Both the position numbers and the translations under genes were made by a program. DNA of 64,000 nucleotides from Blastococcus_B deserti (lineage in GTDB: Bacteria > Actinomycetota > Actinomycetes > Mycobacteriales > Geodermatophilaceae), in assembly GCF_042682525.1 (NCBI RefSeq), contig NZ_JBHUHP010000019.1, positions 62,001-126,000 on the forward strand, given 5' to 3'. The notes under the pieces are model-generated. The model had not been told where the DNA came from, did no database searches, and worked only from the letters and a program-made list of their open reading frames with translations. Shown here piece after piece: positions 27,025-34,808 of the stretch (position 1 is the stretch's first letter; each line of letters starts with the position of its first letter).

Positions 27025-28062
27025 TCAGCGACCGACGGCCGCGCGCTCGGCGTCGATGCGGCGTCCGGCCACGTAGTACAGCGTCGTCCCCTCCGGCACG
27101 GGGGTCTCCCACGGCGGGCTGACGACCAGTCCGTCCGCGCCCCGGACCGCCAGCAGGGTGGCGCCGAACGTGCGGCCGAAGTACGTCTGGCAGTCGCCGA
27201 AGGTGGCATGCGGAAAGCCGGCCGGAACCCGCATCGAGTAGGTGTTCCCGTGGCCGCCGGCGCTCATCAGGTCGTTGTAGACCTGGGTGATGCCCGGGTC
27301 GCTGGCCTCCTCGGAGAGCAGGAAGGGCATGTGCCACTGCACGGCCTGCACACCCGGGTTGACGTAGCGGAGGTTCTCCCGGCGGCCCAGGTCGCGGACC
27401 GCGGCCACCAGGTGGATGTCGGGATTGGCGTGGTCGACCGCCACGGCGATCGCGAGCGTCTCGTTGTCGTCGCGCCCGTCGATCACCGCGGTCCGGGCCC
27501 GCGCCACGCACGCCCGCGTCATCACGTCCTCGTGCGCCAGGTCCCCTCGCACGAAGTGCACGGACGGCCGGTCGGGCATCGGGTTCTCCGGCACGTCGCC
27601 CCAGGCGCAGAGCGCCACCTGGACCCGGCCCTCCGCCGTCAGCTCCGCGACGATGCGCTCGGTGCGGCCCGGCCAGTAGCCGAGCAGGACGACGTGGTCG
27701 GACAGGTCCAGGGGAACCACACCTCTCAGTCGCCGGCCCCGGATCGACTGCAGGGCACCGGCCAGCTGGGTGAACAGGAGCGTGAGCGTGACGATGCCGC
27801 CGACGATCACGTAGGTGCCGACGACCCGCCCCGCCGTCGACACCGGGAACACGTCGCCGTACCCGACGGTCGCCGAGGTGACGAGGAAGTACCACCAGTA
27901 GGTCCCCGGCGCGGCGATGTCGCTCCCGGCCGGCTCCACCAGCGCCATCGCCAGCCAGCTGGTGAGGAACACGGCGACGGCCACGGCCAGCGGCAGCCGC
28001 CATCCCCGCAGGCGCAGTCGCAGGAACCGCGACAGGCGGTGGAACAGGAACGGCACCGGCAC
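27025..28062 (-). CDS. Potassium channel protein with RCK/TrkA domain
   Basis: A 345-residue channel subunit. A first membrane helix (LAVAVAVFLTSWLAMALV) is followed by a pore loop with selectivity filter TSATVGYGDVFPVS, and a second helix (VVGTYVIVGGIVTLTLLFTQ). The cytosolic part is an RCK-like Rossmann domain (HVVLLGYWPGRTERIVAEL ... AVIDGRDDNETLAIAVAVDH). Two-helix channels of this type tetramerise, pass K+, and are gated by ligands bound to the RCK domain. The gene is convergent with the kinase gene, 10 bp away. Confidence 0.9.
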   Translation of the reverse strand: MPVPFLFHRLSRFLRLRLRGWRLPLAVAVAVFLTSWLAMALVEPAGSDIAAPGTYWWYFLVTSATVGYGDVFPVSTAGRVVGTYVIVGGIVTLTLLFTQLAGALQSIRGRRLRGVVPLDLSDHVVLLGYWPGRTERIVAELTAEGRVQVALCAWGDVPENPMPDRPSVHFVRGDLAHEDVMTRACVARARTAVIDGRDDNETLAIAVAVDHANPDIHLVAAVRDLGRRENLRYVNPGVQAVQWHMPFLLSEEASDPGITQVYNDLMSAGGHGNTYSMRVPAGFPHATFGDCQTYFGRTFGATLLAVRGADGLVVSPPWETPVPEGTTLYYVAGRRIDAERAAVGR

Positions 28063-28128
28063 TCCTCCGTCGTCCGGACGGACAGCGCAAGCTACCGCCC
28101 GCCCGGCCGGCGCGGGAGCCGGACCCGG

Positions 28129-28683
28129 TCAGCCGACCGGTGTGCCCTCCCGCTGAGCGCCGCCGGAGTGCCGACCGCGGCGCAGGTGGATCCGCTCGCG
28201 ATGGGCCTCCGGCGAGTGGACGACGGTCACCGGGCAGGAGGCGTGCAGGGCGCACTGCATGCTCACCGACCCGAGCAGCATGCTCGCGAAGCCGCCGTGC
28301 CCACGGCTGCCGACCACCAGGAGGTCCGCGCCCTGCGACTCGCCGATGAGCACGTCGGCGGGCGCTCCCATGACGGCGCGCAGGCGCACCTCCGGTGGCG
28401 GCTGCGGCCCCTCGGCCACGACGCCGGACACGAACTCCCGCAACCGGTCGAGCGCCGCCTTCCGCGGCTCCTCGGGGTCGTACGGGGCGACCGCGTCGAA
28501 GTCCAGCCAGTTCTCCGGCGGCCGGTACGCCGTCACCGCCTCGACGGGGACGCCCCGCCGTACCGCGTCCTGCAGCCCGAACAGCAGCGCGGCCCGCGCC
28601 CCGGTCGAATAGTCGATGCCGACGACGACCCGCGGCCCGCGGGACCGCACGTCGTCGCCGAGCGGATCGGTCTGCCCGGTCAT
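28129..28683 (-). CDS. Universal stress protein (UspA family)
   Basis: A 184-residue protein with one Usp domain. It begins after a short polar N-terminus with VVVGIDYSTGARAALLFGLQ and ends with the ATP-binding pattern LLVVGSRGHGGFASMLLGSV followed by CPVTVVHSP (GxxGxxxxxxGS type). It therefore probably binds ATP. The ATG overlaps the stop of the second Usp gene by 4 nt, so the pair is co-translated. Confidence 0.88.
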   Translation of the reverse strand: MTGQTDPLGDDVRSRGPRVVVGIDYSTGARAALLFGLQDAVRRGVPVEAVTAYRPPENWLDFDAVAPYDPEEPRKAALDRLREFVSGVVAEGPQPPPEVRLRAVMGAPADVLIGESQGADLLVVGSRGHGGFASMLLGSVSMQCALHASCPVTVVHSPEAHRERIHLRRGRHSGGAQREGTPVG

Positions 28684-29039
28684 GACGCCACCTCCTCCGA
28701 ACCCACCACCAGCAGCTCGGCTCCCGTCCGGGCTGCCACGTCGGCCACGGTCACCGGCGACGTGACCGCCGCGATCCGGGTGCGGCCGTGCACACCCGTC
28801 TCGGCGACGGCCCGCTCCACCATGGCCGCGAGAGCCTGCTCCATCTCGGCCCGACCCTCGTCGGGCTGGGCGGGGTCACCGGCCCACACGGTCACCGCGA
28901 GCAGCTCGGCGTCGCGGCGCTCGGCCTCCCGCAGCGCCCAGACCAGTGCCTGGTAGCCGCATGCCGACGGCCGCACGTCGACGAGCACGAGTGGCCGGTC
29001 GGCTGCGTCGACCGGCGCGCCACCGGCGCCCGTGGCCAT
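28680..29039 (-). CDS. Short universal stress protein-like protein
   Basis: A 119-residue Usp-like protein starting at ATG 29037-29039. It has LVLVDVRPSACGYQALVWAL at the start and AARTGAELLVVGSEEVAS at the end. It stops just where the ATP-binding glycine motif would follow, so it probably does not bind ATP in the usual way. It overlaps the downstream full Usp gene by 4 nt and may form a heterodimer with it. Confidence 0.75.
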   Translation of the reverse strand: MATGAGGAPVDAADRPLVLVDVRPSACGYQALVWALREAERRDAELLAVTVWAGDPAQPDEGRAEMEQALAAMVERAVAETGVHGRTRIAAVTSPVTVADVAARTGAELLVVGSEEVAS

Positions 29040-29198
29040 GCTGGAAGCGTGCTCCCGTCGCCCTCCCTCCGACAAGGGGGGCGGCGACATCGCCGGACGT
29101 GTCGTTCCCGCGTCCCGCGGGGGAGAGGCGGATGCGTAGGGGCAGAGCACGGTACGCGCGCCGAGCAGCATGCCGCCGCGGGTCGTAACGTCCGGCAC

Positions 29199-30383
29199 GT
29201 GAGCGATCTGAGCCCCGACTTCTACGCCCTCGAGGAGCTGCTCGCCCCCGAGGAGATCGAGATCCGCGACCGGGTCCGGGCCTTCTGCGAGAAGGAGGTG
29301 ACGCCGACGGTCAACGAGTACTGGGAGCGGGCCGAATTCCCCTTCGCGCTGGTGCCGAAGATCGCCGAGCTCGGGATCGCCGGCGGCACCATCGAGGGGT
29401 ACGGCTGCCCCGGGATGAGCAACGTCTCCGCGGGACTGGTCGCCGCGGAGCTCGCCCGCGCCGACGGCAGCGTCGGCACCTTCAACGGCGTGCACAGCTT
29501 TCTCGCCATGCAGTCGATCGCGATGCTCGGCAGCGAGGAGCAGCGGGAACGCTGGCTGCCGGAGATGGCCCGGCTGGAGAAGATCGGCGCGTTCGGCCTC
29601 ACCGAGCCCAGGCACGGCTCGGACGCCGTCGGGCTGGAAACCTCCGCCCGCCGGGACGGGGACGCGTTCGTCCTGAACGGGCAGAAGAAGTGGATCGGCA
29701 ACGGCTCCATCGCCGACTACGTGCTCATCTGGGCGCGCGGTGAGGACGGCGCGGTCGGCGGTTACGTCGTCGAGAAGGGAACGCCGGGCTACCGGGCCAC
29801 CGTGATGACCGGCAAGACCGCGCTCCGGGCGGTGTGGCAGGCCGAGATCACGCTGGACGACGTCCGGGTGCCGGCGGAGAACCGGCTCGCCGAGTGCCAC
29901 TCCTTCAAAGACGTCTCCCGGGTGCTCGACCGCACCCGCTACACCGTCGCCTGGCGCGCGCTGGGGCTGGCGACGGCGTCCTACGAGCTCGCGCTGGCGC
30001 ACGCGCTCCGGCGGGAGCAGTTCGGCCAGCCCATCGCCGGCTACCAGCTCGTGCAGGACAAGCTGGCCCGGATGCTGGCCGAGATCACCTCGATGCAGCT
30101 GATGTGCTGGCGGCTGTCGAAGCTCGCCGACTCCGGCCGCATGACCGCGGCGATGGCGTCCTTGGCCAAGATGAACCACGCCGCGAAGGCCCGCGCCATC
30201 GTCGCGGACGCCCGCGACATCCTCGGCGGCGACGGCATCCTGCTGGAGAACCACGTCGCCCGGCACCACGCCGACATGGAGGCGGTCTTCACGTTCGAGG
30301 GCACCGACTCGGTGCAGGCGCTCATCGTCGGCCGGGAGATCACCGGCCTGTCGGCCATCAGCGGGCGCAAGCCGGCCCGCTGA
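29199..30383 (+). CDS. Acyl-CoA dehydrogenase, glutaryl-CoA type
   Basis: A 394-residue flavoenzyme. Text includes IGAFGLTEPRHGSDAVGLET (FAD-binding), FVLNGQKKWIGNGSIADYVL, RREQFGQPIAGYQLVQDKLA, DILGGDGILLENHVARHHAD and the catalytic Glu segment FTFEGTDSVQALIVGREITG. Length and the last segment fit the glutaryl-CoA dehydrogenase branch, though true substrate choice cannot be read from sequence. It starts with GTG 29199, with no strong ribosome binding site visible. Confidence 0.88.
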   Translation: MSDLSPDFYALEELLAPEEIEIRDRVRAFCEKEVTPTVNEYWERAEFPFALVPKIAELGIAGGTIEGYGCPGMSNVSAGLVAAELARADGSVGTFNGVHSFLAMQSIAMLGSEEQRERWLPEMARLEKIGAFGLTEPRHGSDAVGLETSARRDGDAFVLNGQKKWIGNGSIADYVLIWARGEDGAVGGYVVEKGTPGYRATVMTGKTALRAVWQAEITLDDVRVPAENRLAECHSFKDVSRVLDRTRYTVAWRALGLATASYELALAHALRREQFGQPIAGYQLVQDKLARMLAEITSMQLMCWRLSKLADSGRMTAAMASLAKMNHAAKARAIVADARDILGGDGILLENHVARHHADMEAVFTFEGTDSVQALIVGREITGLSAISGRKPAR

Positions 30384-30411
30384 CCACCCGCCCGGCCACC
30401 CGCCCCCGGCG

Positions 30412-30672
30412 TCAGCGCGCCGACGTCAGGGGTCTGGCGACGGCGGTGATGCGCTGGCAGTCGGGGCAGGCGGTCCGGCCGCGGCCGACGCGCTCCCACT
30501 TCTGCGAACCCCAGACCTGGACGATCGCGCCGCAGACGGCGAGCTCCACCTCGCCGTCGAGCTCGGTCGGGGGGCGGTGCGCCTCGACGGCGTGCCAGGG
30601 GTGGTGCTGCTCCGCCGGCCGCCCCCGTGACCAGCGATCGGGTCGGGCGAAACCCACGGCATACGTGTCCAC
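30412..30672 (-). CDS. Small Cys-containing protein, zinc-ribbon-like
   Basis: About 86 residues with HHPWHAVEAHRPPTELDG, then LAVCGAIVQVWGSQKWERVG and a terminal CPDC pair. The pattern of one Cys in AVCG and a later CPxC, with Trp and His between, is common in small actinobacterial proteins of unknown function that may bind zinc. GTG at 30670-30672 is the probable start, but the upstream ribosome binding site is weak and a GTG a few codons later is possible. Confidence 0.6.
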   Translation of the reverse strand: MDTYAVGFARPDRWSRGRPAEQHHPWHAVEAHRPPTELDGEVELAVCGAIVQVWGSQKWERVGRGRTACPDCQRITAVARPLTSAR

Positions 30673-30812
30673 ATCGGACCTGTTCCCCGGATAACAGCAG
30701 GTCAATCGCCCAGATCGAGCGAATCCGGACGTCGGCGGCTGGTTGGGTGTGGCACGGGCCCGGGAGGGGAAAAGAGGGCCCACCCAGGTCCCTCCAGCGA
30801 CGAGGAGTTCCC

Positions 30813-31391
30813 ATGACCGAGACCCAGCGCGACGTGGTCGACCTGCTCTCCGCGGACCACCGGGAGTTCGACCGGATCTTCACCGAGCTCGAAGGACTGC
30901 GGGGTCGCAGCGCACCCGGCGACCTCGAGCGCAAGCGGGAACTGGTGGACGAGGTCACGATCGGCCTCGTCAAGCACTCGGTCGCCGAGGAGACCCAGGT
31001 GTACCCGCGCGTGGAGAAGAAGATCGACAAGGACGAGGCCGAGCACTCGAAAGAGGAGCACGCCGAGGCCGAGGAGACGATGAAGCGGCTGGAGCGCATG
31101 GACCCCGGCGATCCGCAGTTCGACGACGCGGTGGCCGAGCTCATCCGGGAGATCCGCCACCACGTCGAGCACGAGGAGGGCCGCATGTTCACGGAGCTGC
31201 GGGCCAACTTCACGCACGACGAGCTGGTGGAGATGGCCGGCATGGTCGAGACCGTGAAGAAGCTGGGCCCGACCCGTCCGCACCCCATGACTCCCAACGA
31301 CGCCGGCGTCCGGCTGGCGGTGGGGCCGGTGGCCAGCCTGCTCGACCACCTCCGCGACGCCGTCAGCGGGCGGGGGAAGAAGAGCGACTGA
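30813..31391 (+). CDS. Hemerythrin HHE-domain protein
   Basis: A 192-residue protein with a hemerythrin-like cation-binding domain: SADHREFDRIF, LVKHSVAEETQVYPRV, EEHAEAEETMKRL and HHVEHEEGRMFTEL supply the His and Glu ligands of a di-iron site. The start has GAGGAG five bases upstream. Proteins of this kind sense or bind O2, NO or peroxide and are widespread in stress-tolerant actinobacteria. It stands alone as a transcription unit. Confidence 0.88.
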   Translation: MTETQRDVVDLLSADHREFDRIFTELEGLRGRSAPGDLERKRELVDEVTIGLVKHSVAEETQVYPRVEKKIDKDEAEHSKEEHAEAEETMKRLERMDPGDPQFDDAVAELIREIRHHVEHEEGRMFTELRANFTHDELVEMAGMVETVKKLGPTRPHPMTPNDAGVRLAVGPVASLLDHLRDAVSGRGKKSD

Positions 31392-31454
31392 CCCACCACC
31401 GGACCGGCGCGGGCGCGTTACCTTCGTAGGACGCCGATCGGAGGGAGCGCGGGC

Positions 31455-31760
31455 ATGGATCCGGTCAGTCTGCTGGTGGGTGGTGCGCTGCTCGCCGCCG
31501 GATTCCTCGCCGGGCGGCTCGGTCGCCGCCGGACCGCTCCTCCCCCACCGGTGACACCGCTGTGCGGGTGCGGACACACCCTGAGCCAGCACGACCGCGA
31601 GACGCACACCTGCTACGCCGAGCTGCGTCGCGACAACTACGACAAGCGCGGTCGCTGGGCCGGCGTCAGCTGGGTGCCCTGCACCTGCCGCCAGTACGTG
31701 GGTCCGCGCCCCATCGACGAGGTGTTCGCGCCCCCGCTGCTGCCGCCCGCCGTCGACTGA
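31455..31760 (+). CDS. Small membrane-anchored Cys/His protein
   Basis: A 101-residue protein. A single N-terminal hydrophobic segment (LLVGGALLAAGFLAGRLG) precedes a compact domain with CGCGHTLSQHDRETHTCYAE and a later SWVPCTCRQYVGP. Five Cys and two His in that spacing suggest metal binding. I do not recognise the family. GGAGGG lies upstream of the ATG. Confidence 0.7.
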   Translation: MDPVSLLVGGALLAAGFLAGRLGRRRTAPPPPVTPLCGCGHTLSQHDRETHTCYAELRRDNYDKRGRWAGVSWVPCTCRQYVGPRPIDEVFAPPLLPPAVD

Positions 31761-31816
31761 GTCGGGCGCAGGGGCCGGACCGACTGGCCCCGGTCGCTCC
31801 CGGGCATGAGCCGGTC

Positions 31817-32602
31817 ATGGACCTCCGCCCCGATCCCCGTGCGGCCCGCCGCCGCGCCGTGGTCCTCGCCGCCACCGAGCCCGCGCGCACGCTGGTCAGC
31901 GCCGGCGCCATGGCCGCCGGGCTGCCCCTGCTGCGGTTCGCGCCGCGCGGCGAGCCGCACCCGGTGCTCGTGCTGCCGGGCCTCCTGGCGTCCGACCTGT
32001 CCACCCGGGTGCTCCGCGGATGGCTGCGGCGACTCGGCTATCCCGTCGTCGGCTGGGCCCTGGGCCGCAACCGCGGACCCACCGAGGAGGTCCTCACCGA
32101 GCTGCCGCTGCTGGTCGACCGGCTGGCCCGCGAGCACGCGACGTCGGTGAGCATCGTCGGCTGGAGCCTCGGCGGCATCTACGGGCGCCGGCTGGCCCGC
32201 CGCGCCCCCCGCCAGGTCCGGCAGGTCATCTCCCTCGGCTCGCCGTTCGCCCTCGCCGACCGGCCCCTCGGCGACGGCCTCGGCGCCCGCGTGCACCGAC
32301 GGCCGGCACCCGGCGGCCGGCGCGTGCACGCCACCCCGACCTCGCCCGCTCGGCCGCTGCAGGTGCCGAGCACCGCGGTGTACTCGACCTGGGACGGGGT
32401 CGTGGACTGGCGGGCCTGCCGTCAGGAGCCCGGGCCGATCAGCGAGAACGTCGCCGTCCGCAGCAGTCACCTGGGGATGGGCCACGACCCCGCCGTCCTG
32501 TGGGTCGTGGCCGACCGGCTGGCCCAGCCACGCCACGACTGGCGTCCCTTCGAGCGGCCCACCCGCTTCGGTCTCGGCGCGCTGTTCCCGCCGGAGGACT
32601 GA
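31817..32602 (+). CDS. Alpha/beta-fold hydrolase
   Basis: A 261-residue hydrolase. The oxyanion strand HPVLVLPGLLASDLSTRVLR and nucleophile elbow IVGWSLGGIYGRRLARRAP (GWSLG) are clear; the later Asp and His are plausible in TWDGVVDW and SSHLGMGHDP. The GWSLGG elbow and length fit lipase or esterase-like proteins, substrate unknown. The stop is followed by a hairpin at 32604-32636 shared with the convergent phytanoyl-CoA dioxygenase gene. Confidence 0.82.
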   Translation: MDLRPDPRAARRRAVVLAATEPARTLVSAGAMAAGLPLLRFAPRGEPHPVLVLPGLLASDLSTRVLRGWLRRLGYPVVGWALGRNRGPTEEVLTELPLLVDRLAREHATSVSIVGWSLGGIYGRRLARRAPRQVRQVISLGSPFALADRPLGDGLGARVHRRPAPGGRRVHATPTSPARPLQVPSTAVYSTWDGVVDWRACRQEPGPISENVAVRSSHLGMGHDPAVLWVVADRLAQPRHDWRPFERPTRFGLGALFPPED

Positions 32603-32603
32603 G

Positions 32604-32636
32604 CCGGCCCGTCACCGGGTCCGGCGCCCGGGCCGG
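32604..32636. terminator. Hairpin between convergent genes
   Basis: CCGGCCCG (32604-32611) pairs with CGGGCCGG (32629-32636) between the hydrolase stop and the end of the dioxygenase gene. It could end both transcripts. The stem is short and lacks a U tract. Confidence 0.45.
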
Positions 32637-32637
32637 G

Positions 32638-33465
32638 TCACGGCTCGCCCATCACCAGGCCCTCGATGGTGTGCCGCTGCACGATCGGCTCCAGCTCGTC
32701 CACCACGCGGCCGAGCAGGTGCGCGCGCACGTCCTCCGGGATGCTGTCGTAGTAGGTCCGCGTCATGGCCATGTCGTGGAAGGCGTCGTGACCCGCGCCC
32801 GGCGCGTCGACGCCGACCACCAGGACCGGCCGGGACAGCTGCGAGCGGTTGGCCGTGCCGCGGTGCAGAGTGAGGGCCGACCGGGCCGACATGTCGCCCC
32901 GGCGGGGCAGCTTCCGCTGGGCGATCGCCTCGTACCGCGGCCAGTACTCGCGCGGCGGGAACATGCCGTGGTCGAAGTCGAGCCCGGGCTCCCACTGGGT
33001 CCCGGGCGCGATCTCGAAGGGGCCCATGTCCTCGGTCGTGTCGACCGCGGTCAGGTTGAAGGCCAGCGAGGTGAGCCGGTGGCCCTCGTAGGTCTCCGGC
33101 GGCGAGGGGAAGTCGCGGTGCCAGGGCTGGTTCTGCGCGCCGGCGAACGGGATGTCGAAGCCGAGCTCGAGCACCTGGTAGTCGGGCCCCAGGGCGGTCT
33201 CGCACACCGCCCTGAACCAGGGGTGGGAGACGATGTCGAGGAAGCCGCGCAGCTGCTCGGGGTGGATCTCGACGTAGTAGCGGTTGGGCCCGCGGCCCAC
33301 GGCGCCGCCCTCGCGGTCGATCGCCTCCTCGAAGGCGGCTTCGATGTCCTCCCGCATGCGGTCGGCCCACTCGGTGCGGAACGCGCCCGTGAGGGCCGTG
33401 ATGCCGTCGGTCATGAGCGCGTGCTCGATCGCCGCACGGTCGATGGTGTCGGCGGTGGTCGTCAT
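32638..33465 (-). CDS. Phytanoyl-CoA dioxygenase-family enzyme
   Basis: A 275-residue Fe(II)/2-oxoglutarate dioxygenase of the PhyH family. The metal triad is HRD in QNQPWHRDFPSPPETYEG plus a later His in ALTLHRGTANRSQLSRPVLV; the following Arg would bind 2-oxoglutarate. It hydroxylates a small organic substrate that is not identifiable. A LacI-type operator (33503-33516) lies 38 bases ahead of its start, and the LacI gene of the arabinan locus is its upstream neighbour on the same strand. It may thus belong to that regulon. Confidence 0.85.
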   Translation of the reverse strand: MTTTADTIDRAAIEHALMTDGITALTGAFRTEWADRMREDIEAAFEEAIDREGGAVGRGPNRYYVEIHPEQLRGFLDIVSHPWFRAVCETALGPDYQVLELGFDIPFAGAQNQPWHRDFPSPPETYEGHRLTSLAFNLTAVDTTEDMGPFEIAPGTQWEPGLDFDHGMFPPREYWPRYEAIAQRKLPRRGDMSARSALTLHRGTANRSQLSRPVLVVGVDAPGAGHDAFHDMAMTRTYYDSIPEDVRAHLLGRVVDELEPIVQRHTIEGLVMGEP

Positions 33466-33502
33466 GCGGGACTCCTTCGTCGCCTGCCTGCCTGCCGCGG
33501 TT

Positions 33503-33516
33503 TTCCAACGTTAGAA
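33503..33516. promoter_or_regulatory. CG-centred palindrome, LacI-type operator candidate
   Basis: TTCCAACGTTAGAA is a near-palindrome with AACGTT at its centre, the usual form of a LacI/GalR-family operator. It lies between the LacI gene and the phytanoyl-CoA dioxygenase gene, about 40 bases before the latter's start codon. It is a candidate only. Confidence 0.5.
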
Positions 33517-33560
33517 CCGGCCGCGAGCCGGAGCCAGCCCGGCGCCGAGCCGTCCTGCGC

Positions 33561-34646
33561 TCAGCCGGCCCGGGCCCCGACCGTGCTCTCGCGGACGGCG
33601 AGGCCGAAGTCCGCGGTCACCTCGCGGGGGACGCCCCGCCCCTCGGACTCCAGCTGCTCGGACTCCAGTTGCTTGGACTCCAGCTGCATCGACTCCAACT
33701 GCGTGGCCAGGAACTCCACGGCCAGGGACGCGATCTGCTGCTTGTCGGGGCTGATAGTGGTGAGCGTCGGAGTGCTGTACCGGCCGTCCTCCACGTCGTC
33801 CCAGCCGACGACGGCGACGTCGTCGGGCACCCGCACACCCCGTTCGTGCAGGGCGCGCAGGGCCCCCAGGGCCAGCAGGTCGTTGAAGCAGAACACCGCG
33901 TCCGGCGGCTCGGGCAGGTCGAGGAGCCGGTGCATGGCCGCGGCGCCGTCGGCACGGTGGTAGCGCTCCACCGGGCACACCAGCTCGGGCGGCGCCGGCA
34001 ACCCCGCCCGAGCCAGGGCCTGGAGGTGACCCCTGAGCCGCAGGTGGGCCGTCTGGGAGGTGGGCCGCGGCTGATCGCCGATCGCGGCGATGCGCCGCCG
34101 TCCCAGCTCGACCAGGTGCCCGGTGGCCACCTGCGCGGCCGCCAGGTTGTCGATGGACACGTGGTCAGCCGGACCGTCGTAGACCCGCTCGCCGAGGAGG
34201 ACCAGCGGGGTGGTGTCGCGGCGCCGTTCCAGGTCGGCCGCCCCGAGCGTGATCGGGCTGAAGATGAGGCCGTCGATCAGGCGCCCCCGGATGCCGTCGA
34301 GCACCAGTTGCTCGCGTTCGACCAGGCCGTCGGTCTGGTCGATGAGCACCGTCCAGCCGACCTCCTCGGCCGCCTTGATGACCGAGCGCGCCAGCTCGGC
34401 GAAGTAGGGCAGGTCGAGCTCGGGCAGGGCCAGGGCGATGACGTTGGAACGGCCCCGGCGCAGGTTCCGGGCGGCGAGGTTCGGCCGGTAGTGCAGCTCG
34501 TCGATGGCCTGCTGGACGCGGGCGCGGGTCTCCGCGGTGACGTGCTGGTAGCCGTTGACCACGTTGGAGACGGTCTTCACCGACACTCCGGCCCGGGCAG
34601 CCACGTGCTTGAGGCTGACCCGTTCACCGGGAGAGCTGGTCGCCAC
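33561..34646 (-). CDS. LacI-family transcriptional regulator
   Basis: A 361-residue regulator. The helix-turn-helix is VSLKHVAARAGVSVKTVSNV followed by a hinge with RPNLAARNLRRGRSNVIALA. The effector domain ends VPDDVAVVGWDDVEDGRYST and TLTTISPDKQQIASLAVEFL. Near the C-terminus, four QLESx pentapeptides are inserted where relatives have a short loop. GTG at 34644-34646 is the likely start though no strong ribosome binding site is seen. It diverges from the GH51 gene and very probably represses the arabinan operon, with arabinose or an oligomer as inducer. Confidence 0.9.
   Translation of the reverse strand: MATSSPGERVSLKHVAARAGVSVKTVSNVVNGYQHVTAETRARVQQAIDELHYRPNLAARNLRRGRSNVIALALPELDLPYFAELARSVIKAAEEVGWTVLIDQTDGLVEREQLVLDGIRGRLIDGLIFSPITLGAADLERRRDTTPLVLLGERVYDGPADHVSIDNLAAAQVATGHLVELGRRRIAAIGDQPRPTSQTAHLRLRGHLQALARAGLPAPPELVCPVERYHRADGAAAMHRLLDLPEPPDAVFCFNDLLALGALRALHERGVRVPDDVAVVGWDDVEDGRYSTPTLTTISPDKQQIASLAVEFLATQLESMQLESKQLESEQLESEGRGVPREVTADFGLAVRESTVGARAG
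33642..33701 (-). repeat. Four 15-bp units encoding QLESx in LacI gene
   Basis: Four consecutive imperfect 15-bp units encode QLESM, QLESK, QLESE and QLESE near the C-terminus of the LacI-type regulator. The insert of about 20 residues is absent from the usual family pattern (LEGRGVPREV follows directly). It is probably a slippage-made expansion that extends an amphipathic helix. Confidence 0.8.
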
Positions 34647-34737
34647 CAGGAAAAGGTAGCGGGCAACCGATACGGGTGACGGCTTCGGCCTTCGGTCACC
34701 GGTGGATAACGCCGCTGTGGCGCAGGTCACAGGCACC

Positions 34738-34755
34738 GTGTACAACGATGCACAC
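34738..34755. promoter_or_regulatory. Operator candidate ahead of GH51 gene
   Basis: GTGTACAACGATGCACAC has inverted half-sites matching at 7 of 9 positions around a central CG. It lies 54 bases before the arabinofuranosidase start in the 160-bp region shared with the LacI gene. That is the expected place and shape for the LacI operator. Confidence 0.6.
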
Positions 34756-34808
34756 CCCGTTGCCGACCTTCCGAAACCCTCTTCGACACCCCGGACGGCT
34801 CGCTGCAC

